Source of the DNA: UBA2428 sp002343545
GTDB lineage: Bacteria > Bdellovibrionota > UBA2428
DNA length: 7,385 bases
NCBI GenBank assembly: GCA_937952285.1
Contig: CALFZE010000009.1
Location: 1-7,385 of the forward strand
Direction: 5' to 3'
Under the pieces are notes generated by a model that was not told where the DNA came from, ran no database searches, and saw only the letters and a list, made by a program, of their open reading frames with translations. Below, piece after piece: positions 1 to 6,841 of the stretch (position 1 is the first letter of the stretch; the number at the start of each line of letters is the position of its first letter). The position numbers and the translations under genes are program-made.

Positions 1-987
<987 letters not shown>

Positions 988-1183
988 TTTATATCTCTCT
1001 TTTAGAGAGAGATTCACTTGAGCGTATGTTGATTGTCGACGAAAGTTGGCATGAGATTCAGCATTACGGATTAGTGGCAAAAACCAAGATTTTTCTTGGA
1101 ATCGCAAAGACTTTTTACTTGCTTCATAATGCGAAAGCAGTAAGCACTCACTTAGTTTTAAGGAACCAAAATTTACCAGTTTT
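988..1183 (+). other. 23S-5S transcribed spacer, AT-rich, no tRNA
   Basis: This stretch of about 196 bases separates the two rRNAs and is much richer in A and T than its surroundings. It has no tRNA cloverleaf and no credible protein gene. It contains three simple hairpins, listed separately where useful: 993-1013, 1084-1099 (CCAAGA / TCTTGG with a TTTT loop) and 1166-1185. Spacers of this kind are transcribed and removed during rRNA maturation, so the hairpins are plausible processing signals. Confidence 0.75.
993..1013 (+). other. Hairpin just after the 23S 3' end
   Basis: ATCTCTCT (993-1000) pairs with AGAGAGAT (1006-1013) around a five-base loop. A shifted register, 994-1000 with 1004-1010, is also possible. 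It starts about six bases after the inferred 23S end. It may mark a processing or trimming site of the pre-rRNA. There is no U-tract after it, so it is not a terminator. Confidence 0.45.
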
Positions 1184-1185
1184 GG
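1166..1185 (+). other. Hairpin overlapping the 5S 5' boundary
   Basis: CCAAAA (1166-1171) pairs with TTTTGG (1180-1185) around an eight-base loop. The 3' arm includes the first two bases of mature 5S rRNA, so this structure would compete with 5S helix I. It may act in the precursor before 5' maturation. The stem is only six base pairs, so it could be chance in AT-rich sequence. Confidence 0.35.
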
Positions 1186-1297
1186 GGTGTCCATAGAGCG
1201 GGGGAAACACCGGATCCCATTCCGAACTCCGAAGTTAAGCTCCGCATCGGCGATGGTACTGCAGGGGTCACCTTGTGGGAGAGTAGCACGATGCCCC
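1184..1297 (+). rRNA. rrf: 5S ribosomal RNA
   Basis: The gene is about 114 bases, normal for 5S. Helix I is visible: GGGGTGTC (1184-1191) pairs with GATGCCCC (1290-1297), including G-T pairs. The conserved core CATTCCGAACTC followed by GAAGTTAAGC lies near 1218-1242, and GCGATGGTACTGC and GAGAGTAGCACG follow in the usual order. It sits in the standard place after 23S and directly before a strong terminator, completing the rrn operon. Ends are set from helix I and may be off by one or two bases. Confidence 0.95.
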
Positions 1298-1307
1298 TTA
1301 TTTTTTA

Positions 1308-1345
1308 GAAAGGCTCAGATCGAAAGATCTGGGCCTTTCGTTTTT
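1308..1345 (+). terminator. rrn operon intrinsic terminator, rrnB T1-like
   Basis: A 14-bp stem pairs 1308-1321 with 1326-1339, with one G-T pair (T1315 with G1332), capped by a GAAA tetraloop (1322-1325). CG and five T residues (1341-1345) follow. It begins 10 bases after the 5S end. The loop and arms (GGCTCAG, CGAAAG, GGGCCTTTCGTTTT) closely match E. coli rrnB T1 as I remember it, with one extra A-T pair below the loop. Confidence 0.96.
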
Positions 1346-1410
1346 CTGCGTCTTGCCTTAGTGCGTTCGTCATTAAGGGTCCTAGTTTAATTTTTGTTAG
1401 TTCGGCGCTG

Positions 1411-1442
1411 TTCAGTTCGCGCTTGTTTTGCGCCGAGCTGAA
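1411..1442 (+). promoter_or_regulatory. Stable hairpin in the transketolase leader
   Basis: TTCAGTTC (1411-1418) pairs with GAGCTGAA (1435-1442) with one G-T pair. Inside it GCGC (1419-1422) pairs with GCGC (1430-1433), leaving one bulged C (1434) and a seven-base loop. An alternative stem, TCGGCGC (1402-1408) with GCGCCGA (1430-1436), shares bases with it, so the two folds exclude each other. No T-tract follows, so it is not a simple terminator. Confidence 0.5.
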
Positions 1443-1478
1443 GCCGTTATTTAGGTGTTGCCGCCATTTTCAATCGTT

Positions 1479-1497
1479 GTCTTCCGTCGTAGAAGAC
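1479..1497 (+). promoter_or_regulatory. SD-masking hairpin before the first transketolase gene
   Basis: GTCTTC (1479-1484) pairs with GAAGAC (1492-1497) around a seven-base loop. The 3' arm holds AGAAGA (1491-1496), the only Shine-Dalgarno-like sequence ahead of the ATG at 1502, with a five-base spacing. Folding would hide the ribosome binding site. Whether it is used for control cannot be told from one sequence. Confidence 0.4.
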
Positions 1498-1501
1498 CCC
1501 C

Positions 1502-2392
1502 ATGTCGACATTTCAATGGCCCAGAGAGCCTATTGCCTCGGAAAAGGGGCGATTGGCGCTTCGTCAATCCATTCTAGAGCAGATCTTTCTTGCGAAGTCG
1601 GGGCATCCCGGTGGTTCGCTCTCATTGGTCGAGATTTTAAGCACGCTGTACGATGGCATCGTGGTGCATGATCCAAAGCACCCGGAACAAGCGGATAAAG
1701 ATCGTGTTGTGCTATCAAAAGGGCATGGTGTCCCGGCTCTCTACTCTGTGCTGAGCTACCTCGGTTATTTTGAAGCGAATGAGTTAAAGAATTTGCGCCG
1801 TCTTGGGCATTTTCTTCAGGGACATCCGGATCGCGATAAGTACCCTCTTATGGAGGCTTCCACGGGAAGCTTGGGGCAGGGAATTTCGGTAGCGTTGGGG
1901 CTCGCTTTGGGCTTGCGGCTTCAGTTTCAGTCGAAAGAGATTGGTCGTTTGCCGCGAGTTTTCTGCATCTTGGGCGATGGCGAAATGCAGGAAGGCCAAG
2001 TTTGGGAAGCGCTTATGGCAGCCGGTAAGTTTCTGCCTTCCAACCTGACTTTCATTCTGGATTACAACAAAGGGCAGATTGATGGCCCTGTGGCGGAGAT
2101 CATGAATCTAGAGCCGCTCGCGGAGAAGCTTTCCGCTTTTCATTTGGAAGTGAAGCGTGTCGATGGACACGATACGAAGGCGCTCAAGGTGGCTTTGGAC
2201 ATTCCGGCCGGGACGGGAGAGGGGAAACCTCATTTCGTCATTGCGGATACGCTGAAGGGGAAAGGCATTAGCTTCATGGAGCACCCCACGAAGTGGCACG
2301 GGGCCGCTCCGAGTCGCGACGATATCGAGAAGTGCGTTTTGGAACTCTTTCAGGGGCAAGCCTCGCCGTTCGGCCGCTTGGCTCCGCTCTAG
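1502..2392 (+). CDS. Transketolase, N-terminal (thiamine diphosphate-binding) subunit
   Basis: This 296-residue protein is the first half of a split transketolase, which moves two-carbon ketol units between sugar phosphates in the cytoplasm. Motifs run in family order: GHPGG (34-38), SKGHG (72-76), QGHPDR (106-111), GSLGQG (122-127), the cofactor and metal signature GDGE (158-161) ending at DYN (187-189), then KGKGISFME (252-260) and WHG (265-267). The length is normal for the N-terminal half in two-gene transketolases. The start ATG has a weak AGAAGA five bases upstream and keeps the whole conserved region. Its partner starts nine bases after the stop. Codon use in the first part looks somewhat more A/T-rich than in later genes. 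The gene could be named tktA-like, but symbols for split forms vary, so none is given. Confidence 0.95.
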   Translation: MSTFQWPREPIASEKGRLALRQSILEQIFLAKSGHPGGSLSLVEILSTLYDGIVVHDPKHPEQADKDRVVLSKGHGVPALYSVLSYLGYFEANELKNLRRLGHFLQGHPDRDKYPLMEASTGSLGQGISVALGLALGLRLQFQSKEIGRLPRVFCILGDGEMQEGQVWEALMAAGKFLPSNLTFILDYNKGQIDGPVAEIMNLEPLAEKLSAFHLEVKRVDGHDTKALKVALDIPAGTGEGKPHFVIADTLKGKGISFMEHPTKWHGAAPSRDDIEKCVLELFQGQASPFGRLAPL

Positions 2393-2401
2393 GACATCGA
2401 C

Positions 2402-3382
2402 ATGACGATTAAAGAAGACATCATCGACGGCAGCCAGAAAGCGAAAGCTTCGCGTCTTTCCTTCGGCGAAGAGCTCGCAGAACTTGGCGCTAAGGATGCC
2501 CGTATCGTGGCGCTGGATGCCGATCTTTCGAAGTCGACCCGAACGGACCTTTTCGCGGCGAAGTTTCCCAATCGCTTTTTCAATATGGGGATCGCGGAGG
2601 CCAATATGATCGGCACGGCCGCGGGGCTTGCGCTGTCGGGGAAGATTCCTTTCGCGGCTAGCTTTGGCGCGTTTTTGACCGGTCGTTTTGACCAGATTCG
2701 CATGAGTATTTCCTTCACGGGGGCGAATGTTCGGTTGGTGGGAACCCACGCCGGCGTCGCGATCGGTGAAGACGGACATTCTCAGATGGCCCTGGAAGAT
2801 CTCGCGTTGATGCGTACGATGCCCAATATGTCGGTTTTTCAGCCGGCCGATGATTGGGACACCCGAGAGTTCATGCGCTGGTCACTCACTCATAAGGGGC
2901 CCTGCTACATGCGTCTTACTCGGCAGAATCTGCCGGCGTTGAAGCGCAAGGCGGGGACGACTTTCGTGCCGGGGCGTTGGCAGACGCTGTGGGATCGCGG
3001 CGCCGAAGGTCCCATCGTTCTCCTTGCGAGCGGTGGTCTCGTCGGGCCGACGATCGACGCGCTCGAGATCCTCGCGAAAGAGTGGGGACCGGAAAAGCTC
3101 GTTTTGGTGAACGCGAATTGGATCCGTCCTTTGGACGAGTTCCTGTTGATGGAACTGATGAATCGTAAAGCGAAAGCTTTCGTGACTTTGGAAGATCATT
3201 ACACCGTGGGGGGCCTGGGCGGGGCCGTGGCCGAGTTCGTAGCTTCGCGTGCTTCGGGGGCTCGCGTGATGCGGATCGGTCTGGAGGAATTCGGCCAATC
3301 GGGAAGTCCCGAGGACGTCTATCGTTTCTACGGGTTCACGGGGAACGGTCTCGCGGATCGCATCCGTTCTTGGTTGGGTTAG
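2402..3382 (+). CDS. Transketolase, C-terminal (pyrimidine-binding and C-domain) subunit
   Basis: This 326-residue protein completes the transketolase together with the upstream gene. It carries the pyrimidine-binding domain, with the cofactor-activating glutamate in NMGIAEANM (E66), then FGAFLTGR (88-95), the substrate-site loop GEDGHSQM (122-129), LEDLALMR (131-138) and the C-terminal domain from about residue 190 (VLLASGG, LEDHYTVGGLGGAVAE). In most bacterial transketolases the loop reads GxTHQ or GPSHQ; here the usual histidine is Q128, as in animal transketolases. A 1-deoxyxylulose-phosphate synthase is less likely because that enzyme is one long chain with a different domain order. AGGA at 2391-2394, overlapping the upstream stop codon, gives a seven-base spacing to the ATG, which points to translational coupling and equal amounts of the two subunits. 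Confidence 0.95.
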   Translation: MTIKEDIIDGSQKAKASRLSFGEELAELGAKDARIVALDADLSKSTRTDLFAAKFPNRFFNMGIAEANMIGTAAGLALSGKIPFAASFGAFLTGRFDQIRMSISFTGANVRLVGTHAGVAIGEDGHSQMALEDLALMRTMPNMSVFQPADDWDTREFMRWSLTHKGPCYMRLTRQNLPALKRKAGTTFVPGRWQTLWDRGAEGPIVLLASGGLVGPTIDALEILAKEWGPEKLVLVNANWIRPLDEFLLMELMNRKAKAFVTLEDHYTVGGLGGAVAEFVASRASGARVMRIGLEEFGQSGSPEDVYRFYGFTGNGLADRIRSWLG

Positions 3383-3388
3383 AGAAAC

Positions 3389-4111
3389 GTGACGGGAGTG
3401 GAAGGGCGTGGCGCCGGAGCGCGCCCTTGGACGGAAAGGCTTCGCGAGACCATCCTCGTTGGCGTTATCGCCAGTCTGTTCCGCCTTCTACGTTTGACCT
3501 GGACCTTCGTTGAGGCGGACTACCCCGACGAAGTCCGCTCCCGTCTAGCGGACGGCAAGGCCGTGGTTTTCGCGCATTTGCACGAAGACGAGTGGGCCCT
3601 GCTGGGCGCCTACTGCGAGCGGCGAATGGCCGTTCTGGTGAGCCTGAGTCGAGACGGAAACATGATGGCGCGTTTTCTGCGCCGTTTTGGATTTGAAATC
3701 GTTCGTGGAAGTCCTTCCCGTAATGCCGTCGGAGGTTTTTTGAGTCTAGTTCGACGAGTGCAGGAGCTGCCGTTCAAGGCGGTTTCGCTGGCCGTAGACG
3801 GTCCGAAGGGGCCGAGAGGCCAAGCGAAACGGGGCGTAAGCCGTTTGGCCGCGACACTCGAAGCCCCGATTGTTTGCGGAGCGGCCCATGCCGATCGGGC
3901 TTGGGTCTTCCGCCGTTCGTGGTCGAAGGCCTTCGTTCCCAAGCCTTTCGCAAAGATTTTCATCGCTTACGGCGATCCTTTGCGCCCGCCGAATGCGACG
4001 GAAGAAGAGGCCGTCCTTCTGCAGAGAGTGAGCGAAGGGCTCGCGTCCGCCAAGAAAGTGGCGAGGGACGCCGCTTCACGACAAAGGACTGGCGACGGTC
4101 CGGGCGCCTAG
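3389..4111 (+). CDS. DUF374 family lysophospholipid acyltransferase-like protein
   Basis: This 240-residue protein matches the DUF374 branch of the acyltransferase superfamily, proteins thought to transfer acyl chains to lipids at the inner face of the cytoplasmic membrane. Visible marks: a hydrophobic N-terminal stretch around 22-40 that may anchor it, AHLHEDEW (62-69), SRDG (87-90), RGSPSRNA (106-113), DGPKGP (137-142), SW (177-178) and PKPF (184-187) before YGDP. The classical HX4D catalytic box is not exact: H63 is followed four residues later by E68. The substrate is unknown; lipid A or phospholipid precursors are guesses. Translation starts at GTG six bases after the previous stop with no clear SD, so it probably depends on coupling. 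A second in-frame GTG at 3398 is possible. The tail after about 210 is basic and low in motifs. Confidence 0.85.
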   Translation: MTGVEGRGAGARPWTERLRETILVGVIASLFRLLRLTWTFVEADYPDEVRSRLADGKAVVFAHLHEDEWALLGAYCERRMAVLVSLSRDGNMMARFLRRFGFEIVRGSPSRNAVGGFLSLVRRVQELPFKAVSLAVDGPKGPRGQAKRGVSRLAATLEAPIVCGAAHADRAWVFRRSWSKAFVPKPFAKIFIAYGDPLRPPNATEEEAVLLQRVSEGLASAKKVARDAASRQRTGDGPGA

Positions 4112-4139
4112 AACTCACCGCACTCCCTAAAATAGAGGA

Positions 4140-5816
4140 GTGCGTCTTTCTCTTTCGTATTGGGGTTCGCGCGTCGCTTGCTTGGGTGTGGCGGGTTTCG
4201 CCATGTTTGCAGCGACTAGCCCGGCGAGGAGCTCGGAGATCAGCCGGGTCGAGGCGCGTCCGCTCTCCGAATGGTCAGTGGAGGAAAAAGCCGGTCAGCT
4301 TTTGATGGTCGGTTTTCGTTCGGTCGAGCAGGTGAAACGGATTCGTCCTTCGGGAGTCATTCTTTTCGCCTGGAATATGCCGAGCGTGGAGAAAACGAAG
4401 AAGCTCACGGTAGAGCTCGAGCTTCTCGCGAAGCGAGATCTCAGGGACGGGCTTTTCATCGCGACCGACCATGAAGGCGGCGAAGTTTTGAGGCTTCGCA
4501 AGGGCTTGACGGGATTTCCGGATGCGGCCGCGGTCGGAGCGACGGGCGATGAGTTCACGGCTTTCCGGGTTGGTAAGGCGATGGGGCATGAGCTGGCCGC
4601 GCTCGGAATCAACATGAACCTTGCGCCCGTTTTGGACCTCGGGAATGCGCGATCTTTCTTGAGGAATCGGGTTTGGGGGAACACGGGCGGAGACGTGGCC
4701 CGGCTGACGACGGCTTATATTCGTGGCCTCCAGTCGGCGCGTGTTCTGGCCGTGGCGAAGCATTTTCCCGGCCACGGGGGATCGGCGGAAGACTCTCACT
4801 TTGGCCTGCCGAGGGTCACGAAACCGTTCGAAGACTTATGGCGCCAGGATCTTGAGCCCTTTCGGCAGGCCGTTAAGGAAGGGGTCCAGGCCGTGATGAC
4901 GGCCCACGTGGAAGTGCCCGCCATCGACCGGGGGCCCGCGTCCTTGAGCCCGAAGTTCGTGACGGGAATCTTGCGGCAGACGCTGGGCTTCGAAGGATTG
5001 GTCCTGACGGACGACGTGGAAATGGGGGGCGCCACGGGCGTGCGCGGAACGCCCGCCGAAGAGTTGGCGCTAAGGGCGCTGAGGGCCGGCACCGACATCG
5101 TCATGGTCGTTTGGAGCGAAGACAAGCAGCGAAAGATTCGGGATCGCATCGTTCAGGCGGTACGGGACGGGGAAGTGACCTCGCAATGGTTGGACGAGAA
5201 GGTCGAAAGGATCCTCAAGGCCAAAGCCAGCTACCTTGCCGCCGTGGGAAGCGAGGAAAGAAATCCGTACTGGCAGGAAAATCTCCGGCGCTCGGAAAAC
5301 TTGAAGCTCGCCGCCGAAGTGTCACGTCGCGGAGTCGTTTGGATGGCGGGAAGTCAGTCGGAACTGATCGGGGCTTTCAGCAAGGCCTGGGAGCGCCCAT
5401 GGCAAGTCGTTTTGCCGGAAGGTCGAACGACCCGCTATTGGCAAGAAACGCGAAGAACGGACGAAGTCTTCTCCTACCGCCGAAATCCAACGTCGGTCGC
5501 CTTGGAGAGCCTCAGGCGAACTTTGCGGGACGCGAAGAAGAGCGGCGAACCCCTTTTGGTCGTGACGGGACCCCGTTCCTCGGCCGCCGAAGCGAGCTTT
5601 CGTGTCATTCGCGAAGAATTGGGCCGCTCGAGTTTGAGCGCCGAGACATCCGCCCCCGTTCTGTGGGTTCATCAAGGGGCAAAACCCGTTGAGTTTCGAC
5701 GGGATCCGGCCTCCTTGAGAATCGGCATCGTCGGCTTGCATAGCGCTTCGATCGCGAGTTTGATGGCGCTGTCCGAGTTCTTGCGCGGAGAGACGCTACA
5801 AACGATGTCCCGCTGA
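4140..5816 (+). CDS. Exported glycoside hydrolase family 3, NagZ-like beta-N-acetylglucosaminidase
   Basis: Family 3 enzymes of this type release GlcNAc from peptidoglycan fragments. The catalytic barrel spans about 42-365: DHEGG (110-114), MNLAPVLD (159-166), the substrate motif KHFPGHGG (207-214), D218-S219-H220 of the family His/Asp dyad, MTAHVEVP (253-260) and the nucleophile D291 in LTDD. All key residues are present. Residues from about 385 to 558 form a second alpha/beta domain, so the 558-residue length fits the two-domain Bacillus type rather than the roughly 340-residue E. coli NagZ. Residues 1-32 look like a Sec signal peptide (basic start, hydrophobic 12-29), implying periplasmic action, while E. 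coli NagZ is cytoplasmic. The GTG start was chosen because an in-frame TAA lies at 4128-4130 and later starts would break the signal peptide. The best SD, AGAGG/GGAG (4134-4140), sits too close to it. Confidence 0.92.
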   Translation: MRLSLSYWGSRVACLGVAGFAMFAATSPARSSEISRVEARPLSEWSVEEKAGQLLMVGFRSVEQVKRIRPSGVILFAWNMPSVEKTKKLTVELELLAKRDLRDGLFIATDHEGGEVLRLRKGLTGFPDAAAVGATGDEFTAFRVGKAMGHELAALGINMNLAPVLDLGNARSFLRNRVWGNTGGDVARLTTAYIRGLQSARVLAVAKHFPGHGGSAEDSHFGLPRVTKPFEDLWRQDLEPFRQAVKEGVQAVMTAHVEVPAIDRGPASLSPKFVTGILRQTLGFEGLVLTDDVEMGGATGVRGTPAEELALRALRAGTDIVMVVWSEDKQRKIRDRIVQAVRDGEVTSQWLDEKVERILKAKASYLAAVGSEERNPYWQENLRRSENLKLAAEVSRRGVVWMAGSQSELIGAFSKAWERPWQVVLPEGRTTRYWQETRRTDEVFSYRRNPTSVALESLRRTLRDAKKSGEPLLVVTGPRSSAAEASFRVIREELGRSSLSAETSAPVLWVHQGAKPVEFRRDPASLRIGIVGLHSASIASLMALSEFLRGETLQTMSR

Positions 5817-5832
5817 TCGATCAGAAAGAGCC

Positions 5833-6099
5833 ATGGAACTAAGTTTTGGAGAGATAGTCGTTCTAGCCATCCTGGCATTCGTTGTCTTGGGCCCCGATGA
5901 GCTCGTGCGCCAGTCACGTCGTTTGGGGCGTTTCGTCGGGAAAATCCGGACGGAAGCCCGCAATTTTCGGATCATGGCGGAAGAGGAAATCCTCTCCGCA
6001 GATCTAAAAAAAGATCTTATGGCCCCGATCGCGATGCCTGAGGCCGAGCTGAAGGCGCGCGAGGCTCCGAAGAAGGAGGGCGACGGTGAGCGATCCTAA
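5833..6099 (+). CDS. tatB: Twin-arginine translocase small subunit, TatB-like
   Basis: This 88-residue membrane protein has the TatA/TatB plan: one N-terminal transmembrane helix (about 5-19), a GP hinge (20-21), an amphipathic helix (about 23-50) with many Arg residues, and a charged flexible tail. Glu7 in FGEI and the VLGPDEL hinge fit TatB better than TatA, which usually has a glutamine-type polar residue and an FG hinge. TatB helps TatC recognise twin-arginine signal peptides. At 88 residues it is shorter than the E. coli TatB (about 170). It starts 16 bases after the glycosidase gene with a weak AGAAAGAG upstream and overlaps tatC by 14 bases. No separate tatA lies nearby, so this protein could serve both roles. 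An A7 run at 6006-6012 is described under findings. Confidence 0.85.
   Translation: MELSFGEIVVLAILAFVVLGPDELVRQSRRLGRFVGKIRTEARNFRIMAEEEILSADLKKDLMAPIAMPEAELKAREAPKKEGDGERS
6074..6079 (+). promoter_or_regulatory. Ribosome binding site for tatC, inside tatB
   Basis: AGGAGG lies six bases before the GTG at 6086. It is the best Shine-Dalgarno sequence in the window and settles the tatC start, which falls within the last codons of tatB. Strong local initiation suggests tatC is translated well even though the genes overlap. Confidence 0.85.
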
Positions 6100-6841
6100 G
6101 CGTCCGCTGCTGAGCCATCTCGAAGAGCTGCTCTTTCGCGCTCGAAGGATTCTGATCTACATCGTGCTGGGCTTCATGGGTGGTTACGCCGTATCCGAAC
6201 GCTTGGTGTCGGAACTCGAGGCCCCGATCCTGGCCCGTCTGCCGGAAGGGGCAAAGCTGATCTTCACGACACCCTTCGAAAAATTCTGGGTTTATATGCG
6301 AGTTTCCTTCATCGCCGGCGTCGTCCTGGCGCTGCCCCTGGTGGTGTACGAGATCGTTGCCTTCGTCACGCCCGGGCTGCGCGGGCGAGAACGCCGTCGC
6401 ATGCTTTCCTTGCTCGTCGTGTTTTCGATCGTTTTCTTTACGGGCTGCTATTTAGGTTATCGCTTCGTGCTTCCTCCGCTCATCCAGGCGGTTTTGAACT
6501 TCGGATCGGCCTCGATCGCCCCGTTCCTGACTTTGTCGTCCTACATCAATACGACGCTCGGCGTGCTTCTGTTCACGGCGCTCTTCATGGAGATGCCGGT
6601 CATCATGATTTTCGCTTCTCTTTGGGGATGGGTGGATGCCGGAGCTTGGGCGAAAGGAAGGCGGCTGGCGATCGTCGGCAACGCGACTTTGGCGGCGATC
6701 CTGAGTCCCCCCGATCCCATGAGCATGATGGTGATGCTGCTTCCCCTCCAGCTTCTTTACGAAGGTGGCATCCTCGGGGCTCGCGTGGCACAATGGACGA
6801 GCCATGGGCGCGCTCAGAATACGTCGCAAACTCTTTCCTAG
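6086..6841 (+). CDS. tatC: Twin-arginine translocase subunit TatC
   Basis: TatC is the core receptor of the Tat pathway, which moves folded proteins with RR signal peptides across the cytoplasmic membrane. The 251-residue protein has the normal length and six hydrophobic segments. Family marks: HLEELLFR (11-18) at the cytoplasmic N-terminus, TPFEKFW (62-68), LALPLVVYEIVAFVTPGL (81-98), RERR (101-104) with E102 matching E. coli E103, E169 in FMEMP matching E. coli E170, and LSPPDPMS (206-213) followed by PLQLLYE (220-226). All key residues are in place. GTG was chosen as the start because of the AGGAGG six bases ahead and because it gives the canonical distance to HLEEL. The 3' end overlaps the next gene by 38 bases. 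Confidence 0.97.
   Translation: MSDPKRPLLSHLEELLFRARRILIYIVLGFMGGYAVSERLVSELEAPILARLPEGAKLIFTTPFEKFWVYMRVSFIAGVVLALPLVVYEIVAFVTPGLRGRERRRMLSLLVVFSIVFFTGCYLGYRFVLPPLIQAVLNFGSASIAPFLTLSSYINTTLGVLLFTALFMEMPVIMIFASLWGWVDAGAWAKGRRLAIVGNATLAAILSPPDPMSMMVMLLPLQLLYEGGILGARVAQWTSHGRAQNTSQTLS

Larger units (their letters stand above)
1346..1501 (+). promoter_or_regulatory. Leader region before the transketolase operon
   Basis: This is the only sizeable non-coding gap in the protein-gene part of the window. Because a strong terminator precedes it, the promoter for the downstream genes most likely lies in its first half, around the AT-rich 1372-1398. I could not find a -35/-10 pair good enough to call. 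The second half carries two hairpins, at 1411-1442 and 1479-1497, so the 5' untranslated region of the mRNA may be structured. No known riboswitch was recognised. Confidence 0.5.

Noticed and set aside
988..1183. Possible tRNA in the 23S-5S spacer
   Set aside because: No T-loop (GTTCGA-type) or acceptor stem pairing could be found.
1346..1410. A defined sigma-70 promoter for the transketolase operon
   Set aside because: TTGCCT (1353-1358) and TTTAAT (1386-1391) are present, but no pair has both good matches and a 16-18 base spacing.
2108..2779. 223-residue open frame on the minus strand across the transketolase junction
   Set aside because: It lies opposite two certain genes, lacks family motifs, and is explained by GC-rich codon use on the sense strand.
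2437..3180. Repeated small palindrome AAGCGAAAGCTT near 2440 and 3170
   Set aside because: Both copies encode Lys-Ala-Lys-Ala in frame within the transketolase gene, so the similarity follows from codons and is not a likely regulatory repeat.
4140..4190. Lipoprotein reading of the glycosidase N-terminus at C14
   Set aside because: The cysteine is preceded by R-V-A, Arg is not allowed at the -3 position of a lipobox, and no hydrophobic region lies before it; an ordinary signal peptide fits better.
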